The position numbers and the translations under genes are program-made. 64,000 nucleotides of DNA from Diplonema japonicum (Eukaryota; Euglenozoa; Diplonemea; Diplonemida; Diplonemidae), in assembly GCA_964019335.1 (NCBI GenBank), contig OZ025707.1:447803-511802 (forward strand). Direction: 5' to 3'. The stretch's first letter is position 1, and every line of letters starts with the position of its first letter. The notes under the pieces were generated by a model. The model was not told the DNA's origin, did not search any database, and saw only the letters and a list, made by a program, of their open reading frames with translations. Positions 52,295-61,275 of the stretch are shown here, piece after piece.

Positions 52295-53076
52295 TTCCCC
52301 CCCTTTTTTTTTTGGTTTTTTTTTGTGTCACTTGCAACGTAGGACATAAAGGTTGCCTTAATGGGTACCTGGAGCTGGTATTTTAAAAAAAGAAGAAGAA
52401 GAAGAAAAAAAGAAAAAAGAGGTGCAAAATCAAGTGTTTTTTTTTTCCTCCTTTATTTTTTTTGTTGATGGACATCGTTGCTAACCCCGACATCATTTGT
52501 GTAATTTTTTTGAAATGGGGGGGGGGGGGATGTAAGATATTTTCCAAAGGGGGAAGGACAACGGGGAAGGGCGACAGAAGAACTCAGTTTTTCATGAGAG
52601 GAGGGAAATAAATAAAAAAAGAAATAAAAAAGAATGTGAGGTGAAACGAATAAAAAAAAAATAAGAATGTACTCTTACGGTAAGATGCTGCCCCCACCCC
52701 CTTGCCACCTTCATGTCCTTCCCCTTTTTTTTAAATTAAAGTTTTTGTTTCTTTCCAAGGATTCCTTTACGCCGAGCAAGTAACGATGCTAGACAAGGAA
52801 CGTGAAGTTCACCTCTTTTTTTTTTTTTATAAATTATTATCCTTTTGTAAAGAAAATAAACTGGGGGAAGGGGACGCTTACTGAGACGAAACCAAGGCCG
52901 TGAGCTCAACACAACACATTTTCTTTGTCAAAAGAAAAAAGAGGGGGAGAAAAAAAAGAAGAAGAAAAAACAATACCACCTTTCCTTCCCCCCACCGTTG
53001 CAAGTGATTACCTTCAGTTTTCTTTTATACTCTTTTTTCTTCTTCTCAAAACCCGTTCCCTCCCACGCCACAGGAA
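52295..53076. other. Intergenic
   Basis: Homopolymer and purine-rich sequence with a short G run at about 52518. It ends with a pyrimidine-rich tract and CCACAG directly before the next ATG. No coding exon found. Confidence 0.65.
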
Positions 53077-53697
53077 ATGGAAGTGTGCGCACGGCTAGAT
53101 GCAACTGGGGAAACCAGGGTTATCGTAGTCAAGGAGAACAGCACAGTACGGGATGTGGAACAGCTGGTGAGCGAAGCCTTTGACGGATTGGAAAGCTTCA
53201 GGGTAGAGACGAAAGGGGACGTGGAGGGGTTGGTGCAGGGGGATGAGGTGGTAGTGCTACATGATGAGAGGCGAAGGGCTTGCAAGAGCATAGCCAGGCG
53301 GGGTTTAGAGGGTACGCACGAGGAGTTTGGACATGCCCTGCTCACCATGGACGACGGCCTCATACATGACTTCATTGCGTCTACATTAGTCGATCCTGGA
53401 ATCGAATTCCCTCAGTACTCTATGCGTTCCCCTTTGTCGCTTGTGTCTGAACACTCACCCGGCCCCTCCCTTACCCTCCTCCTAGCGCACCCTGACTGCA
53501 ACATAAACGCTGTTGACAAATACGGCAGATCAGCTTTGCACCACGCTGCACTTTACGGTGAGCATGCCACCTGCACCATGCTGCTGCAACACGGCTGCGA
53601 TCGCAGCATCGAAGACACAAACGGCCGGACCGCAGCGGTGTGGGCACGAAAGGAAGGCCACCGCGAGGCCGCTGAAATTATCGAGATGGCCCCTTAA
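53077..53697 (+). CDS. Ankyrin-repeat protein with ubiquitin-like N-terminus
   Basis: A 206-aa single-exon protein. The first 65 residues resemble a beta-grasp fold (VCARLDATGETRVIVVKENS, then VEGLVQGDEVVVLHD). A linker follows, then two to three ankyrin repeats: CNINAVDKYGRSALHHAALY, GEHATCTMLLQHGCDRSIED and TNGRTAAVWARKEGHREAAE. Ankyrin repeats mediate protein binding. The ATG lies four bases after CCACAG at the end of a pyrimidine tract, a good acceptor site for cis- or trans-splicing. Tandem TAA TAG at the end. Confidence 0.8.
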   Translation: MEVCARLDATGETRVIVVKENSTVRDVEQLVSEAFDGLESFRVETKGDVEGLVQGDEVVVLHDERRRACKSIARRGLEGTHEEFGHALLTMDDGLIHDFIASTLVDPGIEFPQYSMRSPLSLVSEHSPGPSLTLLLAHPDCNINAVDKYGRSALHHAALYGEHATCTMLLQHGCDRSIEDTNGRTAAVWARKEGHREAAEIIEMAP

Positions 53698-53783
53698 TAG
53701 GCGCCCGCCCTTAAGTAACACAGTTTTTTTTTTTTTTTTTTTTCTCTTTTTCTTATGACCCATACTTTTTTTCAACACGGCCG

Positions 53784-54653
53784 ATGCAAATGTACCCAAG
53801 GGACATGATATCGCCTGGGAGGATCGTGCGCCCTGATGATGTGGTCTTTGAGGACCTAGAAGCCGACGCCCCACGTCGTGTGCAGTGGGCTGTGCCTGCT
53901 CAAAGGCACAAGGACCCCATGGTGCACTTTGCGAACCCCAACAAGACGTATGTGTTCCCTGCGTGGGGGGTCAGGTCCTCCGCCATGCGGAAGGCAAAAA
54001 CTAGCGCGCAGTCTCGCTCCCCCGTGAACCTTCCCTTGTCTGCACGGTCGGTGGATCCAATTTCGCGTCCGCAGTCCACCCGCCACGCGGGTGCTTGGAC
54101 TCTCACACCGCCCTACAACCACTGCTACGGGTATTACAAAAAGTACGGGACTTCGGAACGGCACGGCAGCCCCTCTGGAGCACCCCCCTCGCCCTTGCAT
54201 GTCTATTCCACAGGGCCAACGCCTACCTATGGGTAATATGATGAACAGAACACTTGCTGGCTGGTGAACGCAAACGCAAATTTTAAAATTGTCTAGTTTT
54301 TCTTCTTCTTAATTGTCTTGTATTTCTCTTGTGTTTTTTTTAGTGGAAGGTCTTTTTTTTACTGCAGATTTTTCAAGCCGCACGCAGGAGGGTTCATGGC
54401 GGGCATTGTGAGGCCCAGTGTGACGCCTCCGGAAAGGGATCTTGTCGGGCTGGGCCAGGCGTGGATGCGGCATGGGATCTTACCGGAGCTGACGAGCTCA
54501 GACCTAGCAGTCTGTTACCTAGACGGCGCATGCACACCCGACAGGTGGCGCGAGCACAACAGCGTAGAGACAACACCATGCGGCGGGGGTATTTTCTCTC
54601 TGTCCCCCGGGACCACAGTCTGCACCCCATCGACAACACCTAACTTCCGCTAG
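53784..54653 (+). CDS. Tyr/Pro-rich protein, possible axonemal inner protein
   Basis: Best model: exons 53784..54232 and 54368..54653 with a 135-bp intron (GTAATA..TGCAG, phase 2), 244 aa. The join reads PTPTYG/FFKPHAGGFMAGIV, with the phase fitting exactly. Alternatively there are two genes: 150 aa ending at 54236, and 85 aa from the ATG at 54397. The intron is the longest found, which leaves room for doubt. The protein is low in helix and rich in Pro, Tyr, Arg and Ser (RVQWAVPAQRHKDPMVHFA, PPYNHCYGYYKKYG), like small microtubule inner proteins of cilia. That functional hint is inference only. Confidence 0.55.
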
Positions 54654-54773
54654 CAGAAGACTTAGATAGCAAAAAAAACTAGATTATTTTGTTGCATTTT
54701 TTTCTTCTTTTTGTTTTCTTGTTTCACCAAAACACTTAAAAAAAAAACAGTTAAAAACTTACGGAAACAAAAA

Positions 54774-56213
54774 ATGCCGGTTGGACCTTTCAGCCCCAGG
54801 GCTTCAAAACCTTGGGATGAACTGAACCTTGTTACAGGGAAGTGCGGTAATGACCCTCTGTTTGAGGGCGGCCTCAAGGAGGAGGCACCCATGAAGCACA
54901 GCGACGCAGTGATGAGTGGTGACCTGTCGACTGTGGGCGAGGTGGACCTCGTCATCGTGGGTGCCGGGCTCAGCGGATGCATCCTCGCAGAGAAATGCGC
55001 CTCGGAGCTCGGTTTGACGTCTGTGATCCTTGACAAGAGGGACCACATTGGGGGGAACGTGTACGATGAGCTGCACAAGGAGACGGGGATCAGGGTGTCC
55101 CAGTATGGTGCGCACCTCTTCCACACGCAGTTCGAGAGGGTGTGGAAGTACGTGCAGCAGTACTCCGAGTGGGAGCCCTTTGACCATCGTGTGGTGGGGA
55201 GGGTTGCCGACAAGGACAACGTCGACCAGCTGGTACCCATCCCGCCCACCTCCATCTCGGTGAACAAGCTCTTCGGAGAGAACATCCAAACGGAGGAGGA
55301 GATGCAAGCCTGGTACGACAAGGTTCGCGTCCCCAACGCCGAGCCCCAGAACGGCGAGGAGGCCGCCCTCTCCCGTGTCGGCCCCCAGCTGTACGAGAAG
55401 ATCTTCAAGCACTACACCAAGAAGCAGTGGGACAAGTACCCCTCTGAGCTCGACGCCTCCGTCTTGATGCGTCTGCCCTGCAGAACCACCACTGACGACA
55501 GGTACTTCCCCGACAAATGGCAGGCCCTCCCTGTCAGGGGGTACACGAGGATCTTCGAGAACATGCTGTTCACCGGAGCTGCCAAGGACATGGTGCAGCT
55601 TAGGTTGAACTGCGACTTCTTCAAGGCGAAGGCTGAGGGGAAGCTTCCCAAGCACAAGATGCTTGTGTTCACGGGGCCAATCGATGCCTTCTACGCCAGC
55701 CAGGGGCTTCCCAAGCTGGAGTACAGGTCCATCAGGTTCGAGGAGAAGGTGATGAAGAAGCCTGACCAGGGGTTCTTCCAGGAGGCGATGGTGGTGAACT
55801 ACACGTCCGCCGAGGTCCCCTTCACGAGGATTGTGGAGTACAAGCACACGCCAAACCAGCCTGAAGCCATCAAGGCAGGCGAGTGCAAGGACTCTGTCGT
55901 TTACTACGAATACTCCACAGCTGAGGGCGACCCGTACTACCCTGTACCCAACCCTGCCAACGCTGCACTGTATGAGAAGTACAAGGCCCTCGCGGAGAAG
56001 GAGGAGGGCGTCTGCTTCGTGGGGAGGCTCGCAAGCTACAAGTATGAGACTACGGGATCTTCACACACACACACACACACACACAGGTACTTCAACATGG
56101 ATCAGGCGATCCTGAACGCACTTGAGATGTTCGACAGCCTCAAGGAAACTGGCAAGCTCGTGCCCAAGCGCTCTCCTGCCGAGATGCAGGCTTCTGCTCC
56201 CGTCCTGAGGTAG
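54774..56213 (+). CDS. glf: UDP-galactopyranose mutase, bacterial type
   Basis: Exons 54774..56041 and 56087..56213 give 464 aa. The 45-bp intron (GTATGA, then a CA dinucleotide run, CAG) is in frame if unspliced, but removing it restores the family phrase RLASYKYFNMDQAI. The enzyme interconverts UDP-galactopyranose and UDP-galactofuranose using reduced FAD. Seen: FAD Rossmann motif VIVGAGLSGCILAEK, DKRDHIGGNVYDE, YGAHLFHTQ (the active-site His loop), YTKKQWDKYPSELDAS, MLRLP-type RTTTDDRYFPDKWQALPVRGYT, VFTGPIDAFY and LEYRSIRFE. These follow bacterial Glf rather than the divergent fungal/kinetoplastid type. An N-terminal extension of about 60 residues precedes the Rossmann fold. Galactofuranose would go to surface glycans. 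Confidence 0.93.
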   Translation: MPVGPFSPRASKPWDELNLVTGKCGNDPLFEGGLKEEAPMKHSDAVMSGDLSTVGEVDLVIVGAGLSGCILAEKCASELGLTSVILDKRDHIGGNVYDELHKETGIRVSQYGAHLFHTQFERVWKYVQQYSEWEPFDHRVVGRVADKDNVDQLVPIPPTSISVNKLFGENIQTEEEMQAWYDKVRVPNAEPQNGEEAALSRVGPQLYEKIFKHYTKKQWDKYPSELDASVLMRLPCRTTTDDRYFPDKWQALPVRGYTRIFENMLFTGAAKDMVQLRLNCDFFKAKAEGKLPKHKMLVFTGPIDAFYASQGLPKLEYRSIRFEEKVMKKPDQGFFQEAMVVNYTSAEVPFTRIVEYKHTPNQPEAIKAGECKDSVVYYEYSTAEGDPYYPVPNPANAALYEKYKALAEKEEGVCFVGRLASYKYETTGSSHTHTHTHRYFNMDQAILNALEMFDSLKETGKLVPKRSPAEMQASAPVLR

Positions 56214-57269
56214 GAAAAGAAAAAAATGAAAATTCTCATTCACCTTTTTTTTCTTTTTTTTTTTTTTTTTTTTTCTCCGTAAAAACGGGGGGAGAGTGGG
56301 GGGGGGGGGAATGAACAAGCGTATTTTTTTTGAGGGATATATAAGAGGAGGGAGTCCCCCCCCATGCACCCCCTTTTTTTATTTACAGAAGAAGTGTCCC
56401 CTCTTTTTTATTTATTTATTTCTTTTTCGTCCCTTTGTCTGAACCGTTTGAACCATTGAGACCTACCTTGTAAAGGGGAGGCAACCCCCCACCTTTTTTT
56501 GCCGCTTGTCCCTTCGCTAGATAGTTTCTTCTTCTCTCTCCTGAACGTTTTTTTTTTTTTTCCCCCCCTCGCGATCATCAGCTCCTTGAATTGGTAATGA
56601 TATTGCCCGATTTTAACTTTTTCACACACACGCATTTTTTTGTTTTTTTTTTAAATTGAAAGGGAAGGAGGGAGGAAGGGGGAAAACAGGAAAAAAAAGG
56701 AAAAAAAAAAGGTTTCCAAAAAATACTTCTTAGCATGATTGTTTGTCTTTCAGGGCCCACCTTTACCGGTCGTTTCTCTGTCCTATCATTTAAGAATTTT
56801 TTTGAGCCCCCAAAAAGAAGAAAAAAACAAACACAATATAAGAACATGTCACGAGCATTGCTCATTGAGAAGGGAAAAGTAAATATGTGTGCTTTTTTTT
56901 TTTTTTTTTTTTTTTTTTTTCCCCTCCCCGCTCCCCTGATTTTCGGACAAAGGCGCGCGTGTGTCAGGGAAAAAAAAAAGGGGGGAAAGAAAAAAAAAAA
57001 GATGAAAAATATATCCACACAAAAAAAAAGAAGCCCCCTCCTTTTTATTTTTTGATATATATCTTGGAAGCAGAATTTTCAGAACAGGAAAAAGGGGAAA
57101 GAGGGGTTTTTTTTGTTTTTGTTTCTTTCTTTTTTTTTTCTTTTTCTTCCCTCTTTTCTTTTTTTTCTTTACCGTAAGCTTTTCTTTTTTTTTTTTATTT
57201 TATTCTTTTTTTTTTAAAAAAGCGTCAGACAATTTGTTTAAAGGTTCCCCACTACTATGAAACAAGAAA
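56214..57269. other. Intergenic, homopolymer-rich
   Basis: Very long T and A tracts (for example poly-T of 30 or more at about 56891-56920). ORFs are homopolymer translations. No gene. Confidence 0.7.
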
Positions 57270-59864
57270 ATGAGAAACAAACCTCAAGCAAGTCGGCGAT
57301 GCGGCGGGGGGTGGATCATAAGCAGCTTAGAACAACACGCCCATAGCGAATGGGAGGAAACCCAACGAAGGAGGAAGGCCGCAACTTTGAAGGTCACGTC
57401 CGACCACGCCTATGCGTCGCTGCAAGACAGCGCACCTCAAGTCCAAGAAACGACAACACCACCACCACCACCACCAGAAGATCTTGCCCCAAAGACGGAA
57501 CAACCACACGGGGCCACCATGCAAGGACACCTTGCTTCTATGCGGACCAAGACCACTCAGAAGACAACAATGAAACTAAGCACCTCTGAGGAAGCGCATC
57601 TCAACAAGCTGAGAGCGGAACTGAAAATGCACAAAGAGGTGAAGCCCATCGATGCACAGTACAAAACCATCGCAAAGGACGAAATGGTCCGCCTGCTGCG
57701 CATGATGGGCGGGCAAGAGCTCTCCCAGGAGGCGGTGGCCTCCCTTGCCGCTATGGGCATCGACACATCAGTTCTCGACAATGCCAACCTAACGAGCGTC
57801 AATGACATGACTGTGCGTGATGTTCGCATTCGCAACCTTGACAACCCACCCATCGGTATTGATATGCTTCCTGCCATGCGCACTACCGCGGATGCCATTG
57901 AAAGCAACGGCCACGCAGGCTTCGCAAAGCTCTTCCTTGCCCCCGAGGTCACTCGTTACGGCACGCTTCTCTTCTGGTTTGTTTTCGCCGCCTTTTTTCA
58001 GAAGTCCGACCTCCCGCTCTTCCGCGACCGGCTCAATGAGGGGACAACCCTGCAGCTCCGGCTCTACCCTCCTTCCAACAAAACCTTTTTCGAGTTCTTC
58101 CACACTGCCATGTCGCAGGCCATCTGCATCACCCACATCAAAGCCTTCAAGGGCAGCGAGTTCTGCTTCAAAAGAACATGGGCCGACCGTGTGTATGTTC
58201 TGATATTTCAGCTTTTAACTGGGCTGATCCACACCGAGCAGGCCTGCGCTTCGATCAGACGAAAGACATTTAAGAACGGGCCTGCCTCGCTTCCAGCGGA
58301 CAAACCGGTCAAAAAGGAGGACCCAGCCCCTCCAAAGGCAACGGAGGACAGCCACGTCGTGAAGCAGCATCCGTTGAGGGAGCTTGCAATCGGTTGCCAG
58401 AACGCGTGGGGTGCGTACGATGTAGGGGTGTACCTCCCTAGGGGGTCGCTTGTCGATGGTGTGCAGCACGCTGAGGCTTCGATACAGACAATGCAGAAGC
58501 AGTGCACGTTCAACCTGAAGAAGGAGCGATACAAGTTCGGGCGGTTTCCTGTCAACATCAACATCGGGCAGTTTGAGGCCGACTTCAACATCTTCAACTC
58601 GCAGATCTTGGACTACGACGTCGCCATGAAACACCGCAGCGGCCAGGTTCGCAGGAAGCCTGCCCACACGGCCTCTGTCACGAACCCGCTTCACTTCGCG
58701 CCAATAAACAATAATTTTTCATCGGAGTACCAAAGCCTCGTGAGGGGGGAACCTACACGTGTCAAGGCAGCAGGCAGCAAGCCCCTCCCCCCTGGCTGCT
58801 ACTACGAAACTTCCACTCAGCATTCGCAGATGTCACAGGACAGAATGGACGACATCACACACAGGCACTCGTACGTGAAGCCCCCGTCGCCCCGGTGCGA
58901 TCCCTTTGCTCTGGAGCTCTGCAGGTCGGCGTTCCGAAAGGCGTTGGACGAGTACACGTTTGTGTACAGCGATGCAAAGGCCCCCAACACAGATAGGATA
59001 GAACGAAGGGCAACAATGGACCTGAAGAACATAACACGGCTCATCGGCGCTGGGCGTCGCGCTGCCAACCGGCTGGCCTTGTCAGTGGCGTCTCTCACAC
59101 TTGCCGCTGCAGCGTTGGTTGGTGTGTGTGAGAACGTCATTGCAAGCCCCACAACAGAGTACGATGAGGAGGTCAAGTCGATGATGAGCGACATCCTTAT
59201 TTCTCCCGAGAAGAACACCACAAAGCTAACCGAGTTGCTTCGGCACGAGGCGCCCGATAAGCGGAGTGCTCCTGTTCGCAGTCAGCATTTGGAGCCAACC
59301 ACCGCCACCGCTGAGACATCTCCGAAGGCGTCCAAGAAACGCCAGTTTAAGAGATCCTGCAGACGAGGCGCGAACGGGATGATCACAGTGCCGACCTACC
59401 TCTATGACGTGAGTCCTGTCATCAAGGGCACCATGGGGGCACCGATGGAAATGCGTGTGTCTCAGAAGGTGATGATGCGGACACTGACCTTTGGGGGTGC
59501 GGAATTGGGCAAGTACGAGAAAGCGACGGAGATCAAGAAGATTCACGATAAAAACGAAAAGATGGAGCGAGAGCAGGCTGTTTCCCTGTACACAAGCAAC
59601 CTGCGCAAGCGGAACCACTTGGAACAGGATATTGACAGGATTGATAAAGTGCAGAGTAAGGCGAATAGCGACTCTAAGAAACGTTCTGAGTTCTGCGACC
59701 AGATAGCCTCCGAGTCCAGGCTGCAGACCACTGCCATGCGACGGGACGACAACGCCTTCAGCGGCACCATCCTGGCGCAGGCGGCGATGGGAGTTGTGCA
59801 CTCGCTTGAAAAGCAGCTTCGCAAGTTCGACGGAAAACCCGCACCCAGATCGCAAAGGAGGTGA
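57270..59864 (+). CDS. Large protein with possible FAM227/FWWh-like domain
   Basis: An 864-aa single-exon protein. The N-terminus is basic, then a poly-Pro run (TTTPPPPPPEDL) and an Ala/Thr linker. Residues about 215-315 contain VTRYGTLLFWFVFAAFFQKS, LFRDRLNEG and FFEFFHTAMSQAI, reminiscent of the FWWh domain of FAM227 ciliary proteins (FW-F--F---F). A later segment is Tyr/Pro/His-rich (about 480-560). A short hydrophobic patch lies at about 610-625 (LALSVASLTLAAAALVGV). The end is a charged helix (EKATEIKKIHDKNEKMEREQ). The FAM227 match is weak and based on aromatic spacing alone; ciliary function is inference. Confidence 0.7.
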   Translation: MRNKPQASRRCGGGWIISSLEQHAHSEWEETQRRRKAATLKVTSDHAYASLQDSAPQVQETTTPPPPPPEDLAPKTEQPHGATMQGHLASMRTKTTQKTTMKLSTSEEAHLNKLRAELKMHKEVKPIDAQYKTIAKDEMVRLLRMMGGQELSQEAVASLAAMGIDTSVLDNANLTSVNDMTVRDVRIRNLDNPPIGIDMLPAMRTTADAIESNGHAGFAKLFLAPEVTRYGTLLFWFVFAAFFQKSDLPLFRDRLNEGTTLQLRLYPPSNKTFFEFFHTAMSQAICITHIKAFKGSEFCFKRTWADRVYVLIFQLLTGLIHTEQACASIRRKTFKNGPASLPADKPVKKEDPAPPKATEDSHVVKQHPLRELAIGCQNAWGAYDVGVYLPRGSLVDGVQHAEASIQTMQKQCTFNLKKERYKFGRFPVNINIGQFEADFNIFNSQILDYDVAMKHRSGQVRRKPAHTASVTNPLHFAPINNNFSSEYQSLVRGEPTRVKAAGSKPLPPGCYYETSTQHSQMSQDRMDDITHRHSYVKPPSPRCDPFALELCRSAFRKALDEYTFVYSDAKAPNTDRIERRATMDLKNITRLIGAGRRAANRLALSVASLTLAAAALVGVCENVIASPTTEYDEEVKSMMSDILISPEKNTTKLTELLRHEAPDKRSAPVRSQHLEPTTATAETSPKASKKRQFKRSCRRGANGMITVPTYLYDVSPVIKGTMGAPMEMRVSQKVMMRTLTFGGAELGKYEKATEIKKIHDKNEKMEREQAVSLYTSNLRKRNHLEQDIDRIDKVQSKANSDSKKRSEFCDQIASESRLQTTAMRRDDNAFSGTILAQAAMGVVHSLEKQLRKFDGKPAPRSQRR

Positions 59865-60631
59865 ATCTGCTAAAAGATAAGAACTTAACTTGGGTTATTT
59901 TACAATTTCCAGTTAATTGTAGTTCTTTGTATTACCACTTATAATTTGTATCTTGCAGTGCTAGGGACTTTTTTGCTTTTGGGACTTGGCTTAGATGTCT
60001 CTTGGGTAAAAGAATATCGGTTCGTGATGGTTCTAAAAAAACTCGGTTTTTTTTTTTTTTTGTCTTTCCCTTTTCCAACCTTGTTGAGCATTTGTGAGAC
60101 ATTGGGGAATTTTGAACTAATCGGGTGTTTTGCGCATTTTGAAAACCGATTCATTAAACTTAGGGGTCTAGTTGGCTCTTTTGGGTAGGCAATAAAATAG
60201 CTCATCGATGCTATAAACTAGTCTTTGGTATTGTTAAAACAAAAATTAAAGTAAGAATGGATGAAAGTAGTGAACTGTCTTTTTCTTTCTTTGCACCACC
60301 ACGCACCGAAATTTATCAAATTTTCTTTTTTGCTTTTCCAAGAAAACCAATAACTGTAGTGAATTGTTTTTGCTAAAAGAGTCGAGGCAGCTTTCTTCAA
60401 CCTTAGCCTTCTGCAGGACAAAACCGACTTTAACTCAAAGTTAAAAGTAGTTCTGGTGATCTCTATCTATTATTCTTCTTTTTCTTATTCATTTGGCTTC
60501 TTTCAAAACAAGTACACTGGGAAAATAAAAGAACAAAGCAAAAAGGGCGTGGGGGGGGGGGGGGGGAAGAACGAAACTAAAGGAACATGAATGGAAGAGA
60601 AAGAGATCAGACGAGGGGATGAACGATAACA
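59865..60631. other. Intergenic with repeat copy
   Basis: Less homopolymeric than other spacers. It contains dispersed-repeat member 4 and a G run at about 60552. No coding frame is supported. Confidence 0.6.
60335..60425 (+). repeat. Diverged dispersed repeat, member 4
   Basis: GTGAATTGTTTTTGCTAAAAGAG, then CTTAGCCTTCTGCAGGACAA, parallel to 21165-21270. Confidence 0.35.
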
Positions 60632-60653
60632 GTGTTCGTGAAGACGGGAGGCG

Positions 60654-61078
60654 GGGTTCACGATGTGGAATTGTCGGGGAAGGAGACGGTGGGGAGCCGG
60701 GTGTGCTCGAAGGCAAGTTCAAACTGGTTTAGGAGAGGTCCTGAACGCGGTGAATCTTCAGGACTTGGGCTCGTGGAGGGCTGCGTGGTGGAGGTGAAGA
60801 TGAGAACCGTTCAGCTGGAGGACCTTAGAGCTCAGAAGTCGCTTCGGAGCTTGAGGGCTGACCCTGAGCTAGTTCTGGTGGTGGCGGTCAGTTCCTTGTT
60901 GTCACCGACCCCTCGTCATCCTAGGACATGCCTTCTTCAACGCGTGCGACAAGATGTCGCAGATCTGGATCGGGTGGTACGCCGACGAGGGCCGCGAGCA
61001 GTCCGCAGCCTTTTACAAGGGCCATATCATCGAGGACCTGCACACGGCAAACGCGCAAACCCGCAACCAACGATTCTA
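60654..61078 (+). pseudogene. Possible gene remnant or unresolved exons
   Basis: Composition becomes coding-like at about 60650. One frame (60660-60900) is open and moderately hydrophilic. A second frame from about 60924 reads GHAFFNACDKMSQIWIGWYA, then EGREQSAAFYKGHIIEDLHT, ending at the TAA at 61076-61078. CCTAG at 60920-60924 could be a 3' splice site, but no donor joins the two parts convincingly. It may be a small multi-exon gene or a decayed one. No family recognised. Confidence 0.35.
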
Positions 61079-61275
61079 AAGCTACAGTTTCTGTACTTTA
61101 TTGGTCGTTCGTGTTCTGCTGGTGCCTGCCGCCTCTGCCTGGGTTTGCCGCTGCGTCCGTCGTCCGTCGTCGCCGTCGTCCGGGGGGGTTGTTTTGCCCG
61201 TCGGCCTGCCCGCCGCTTACCGAAAGGATCCCCTCCCCCAACACACACTTTAAAAAAAAATAAAAAAAATAAAAA

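Noticed and set aside
57270-59864. Transmembrane protein call
   Set aside because: The hydrophobic patches at about 230 and 615 are short and lie in an otherwise soluble, charged protein; the first fits an aromatic FWWh-like core better.
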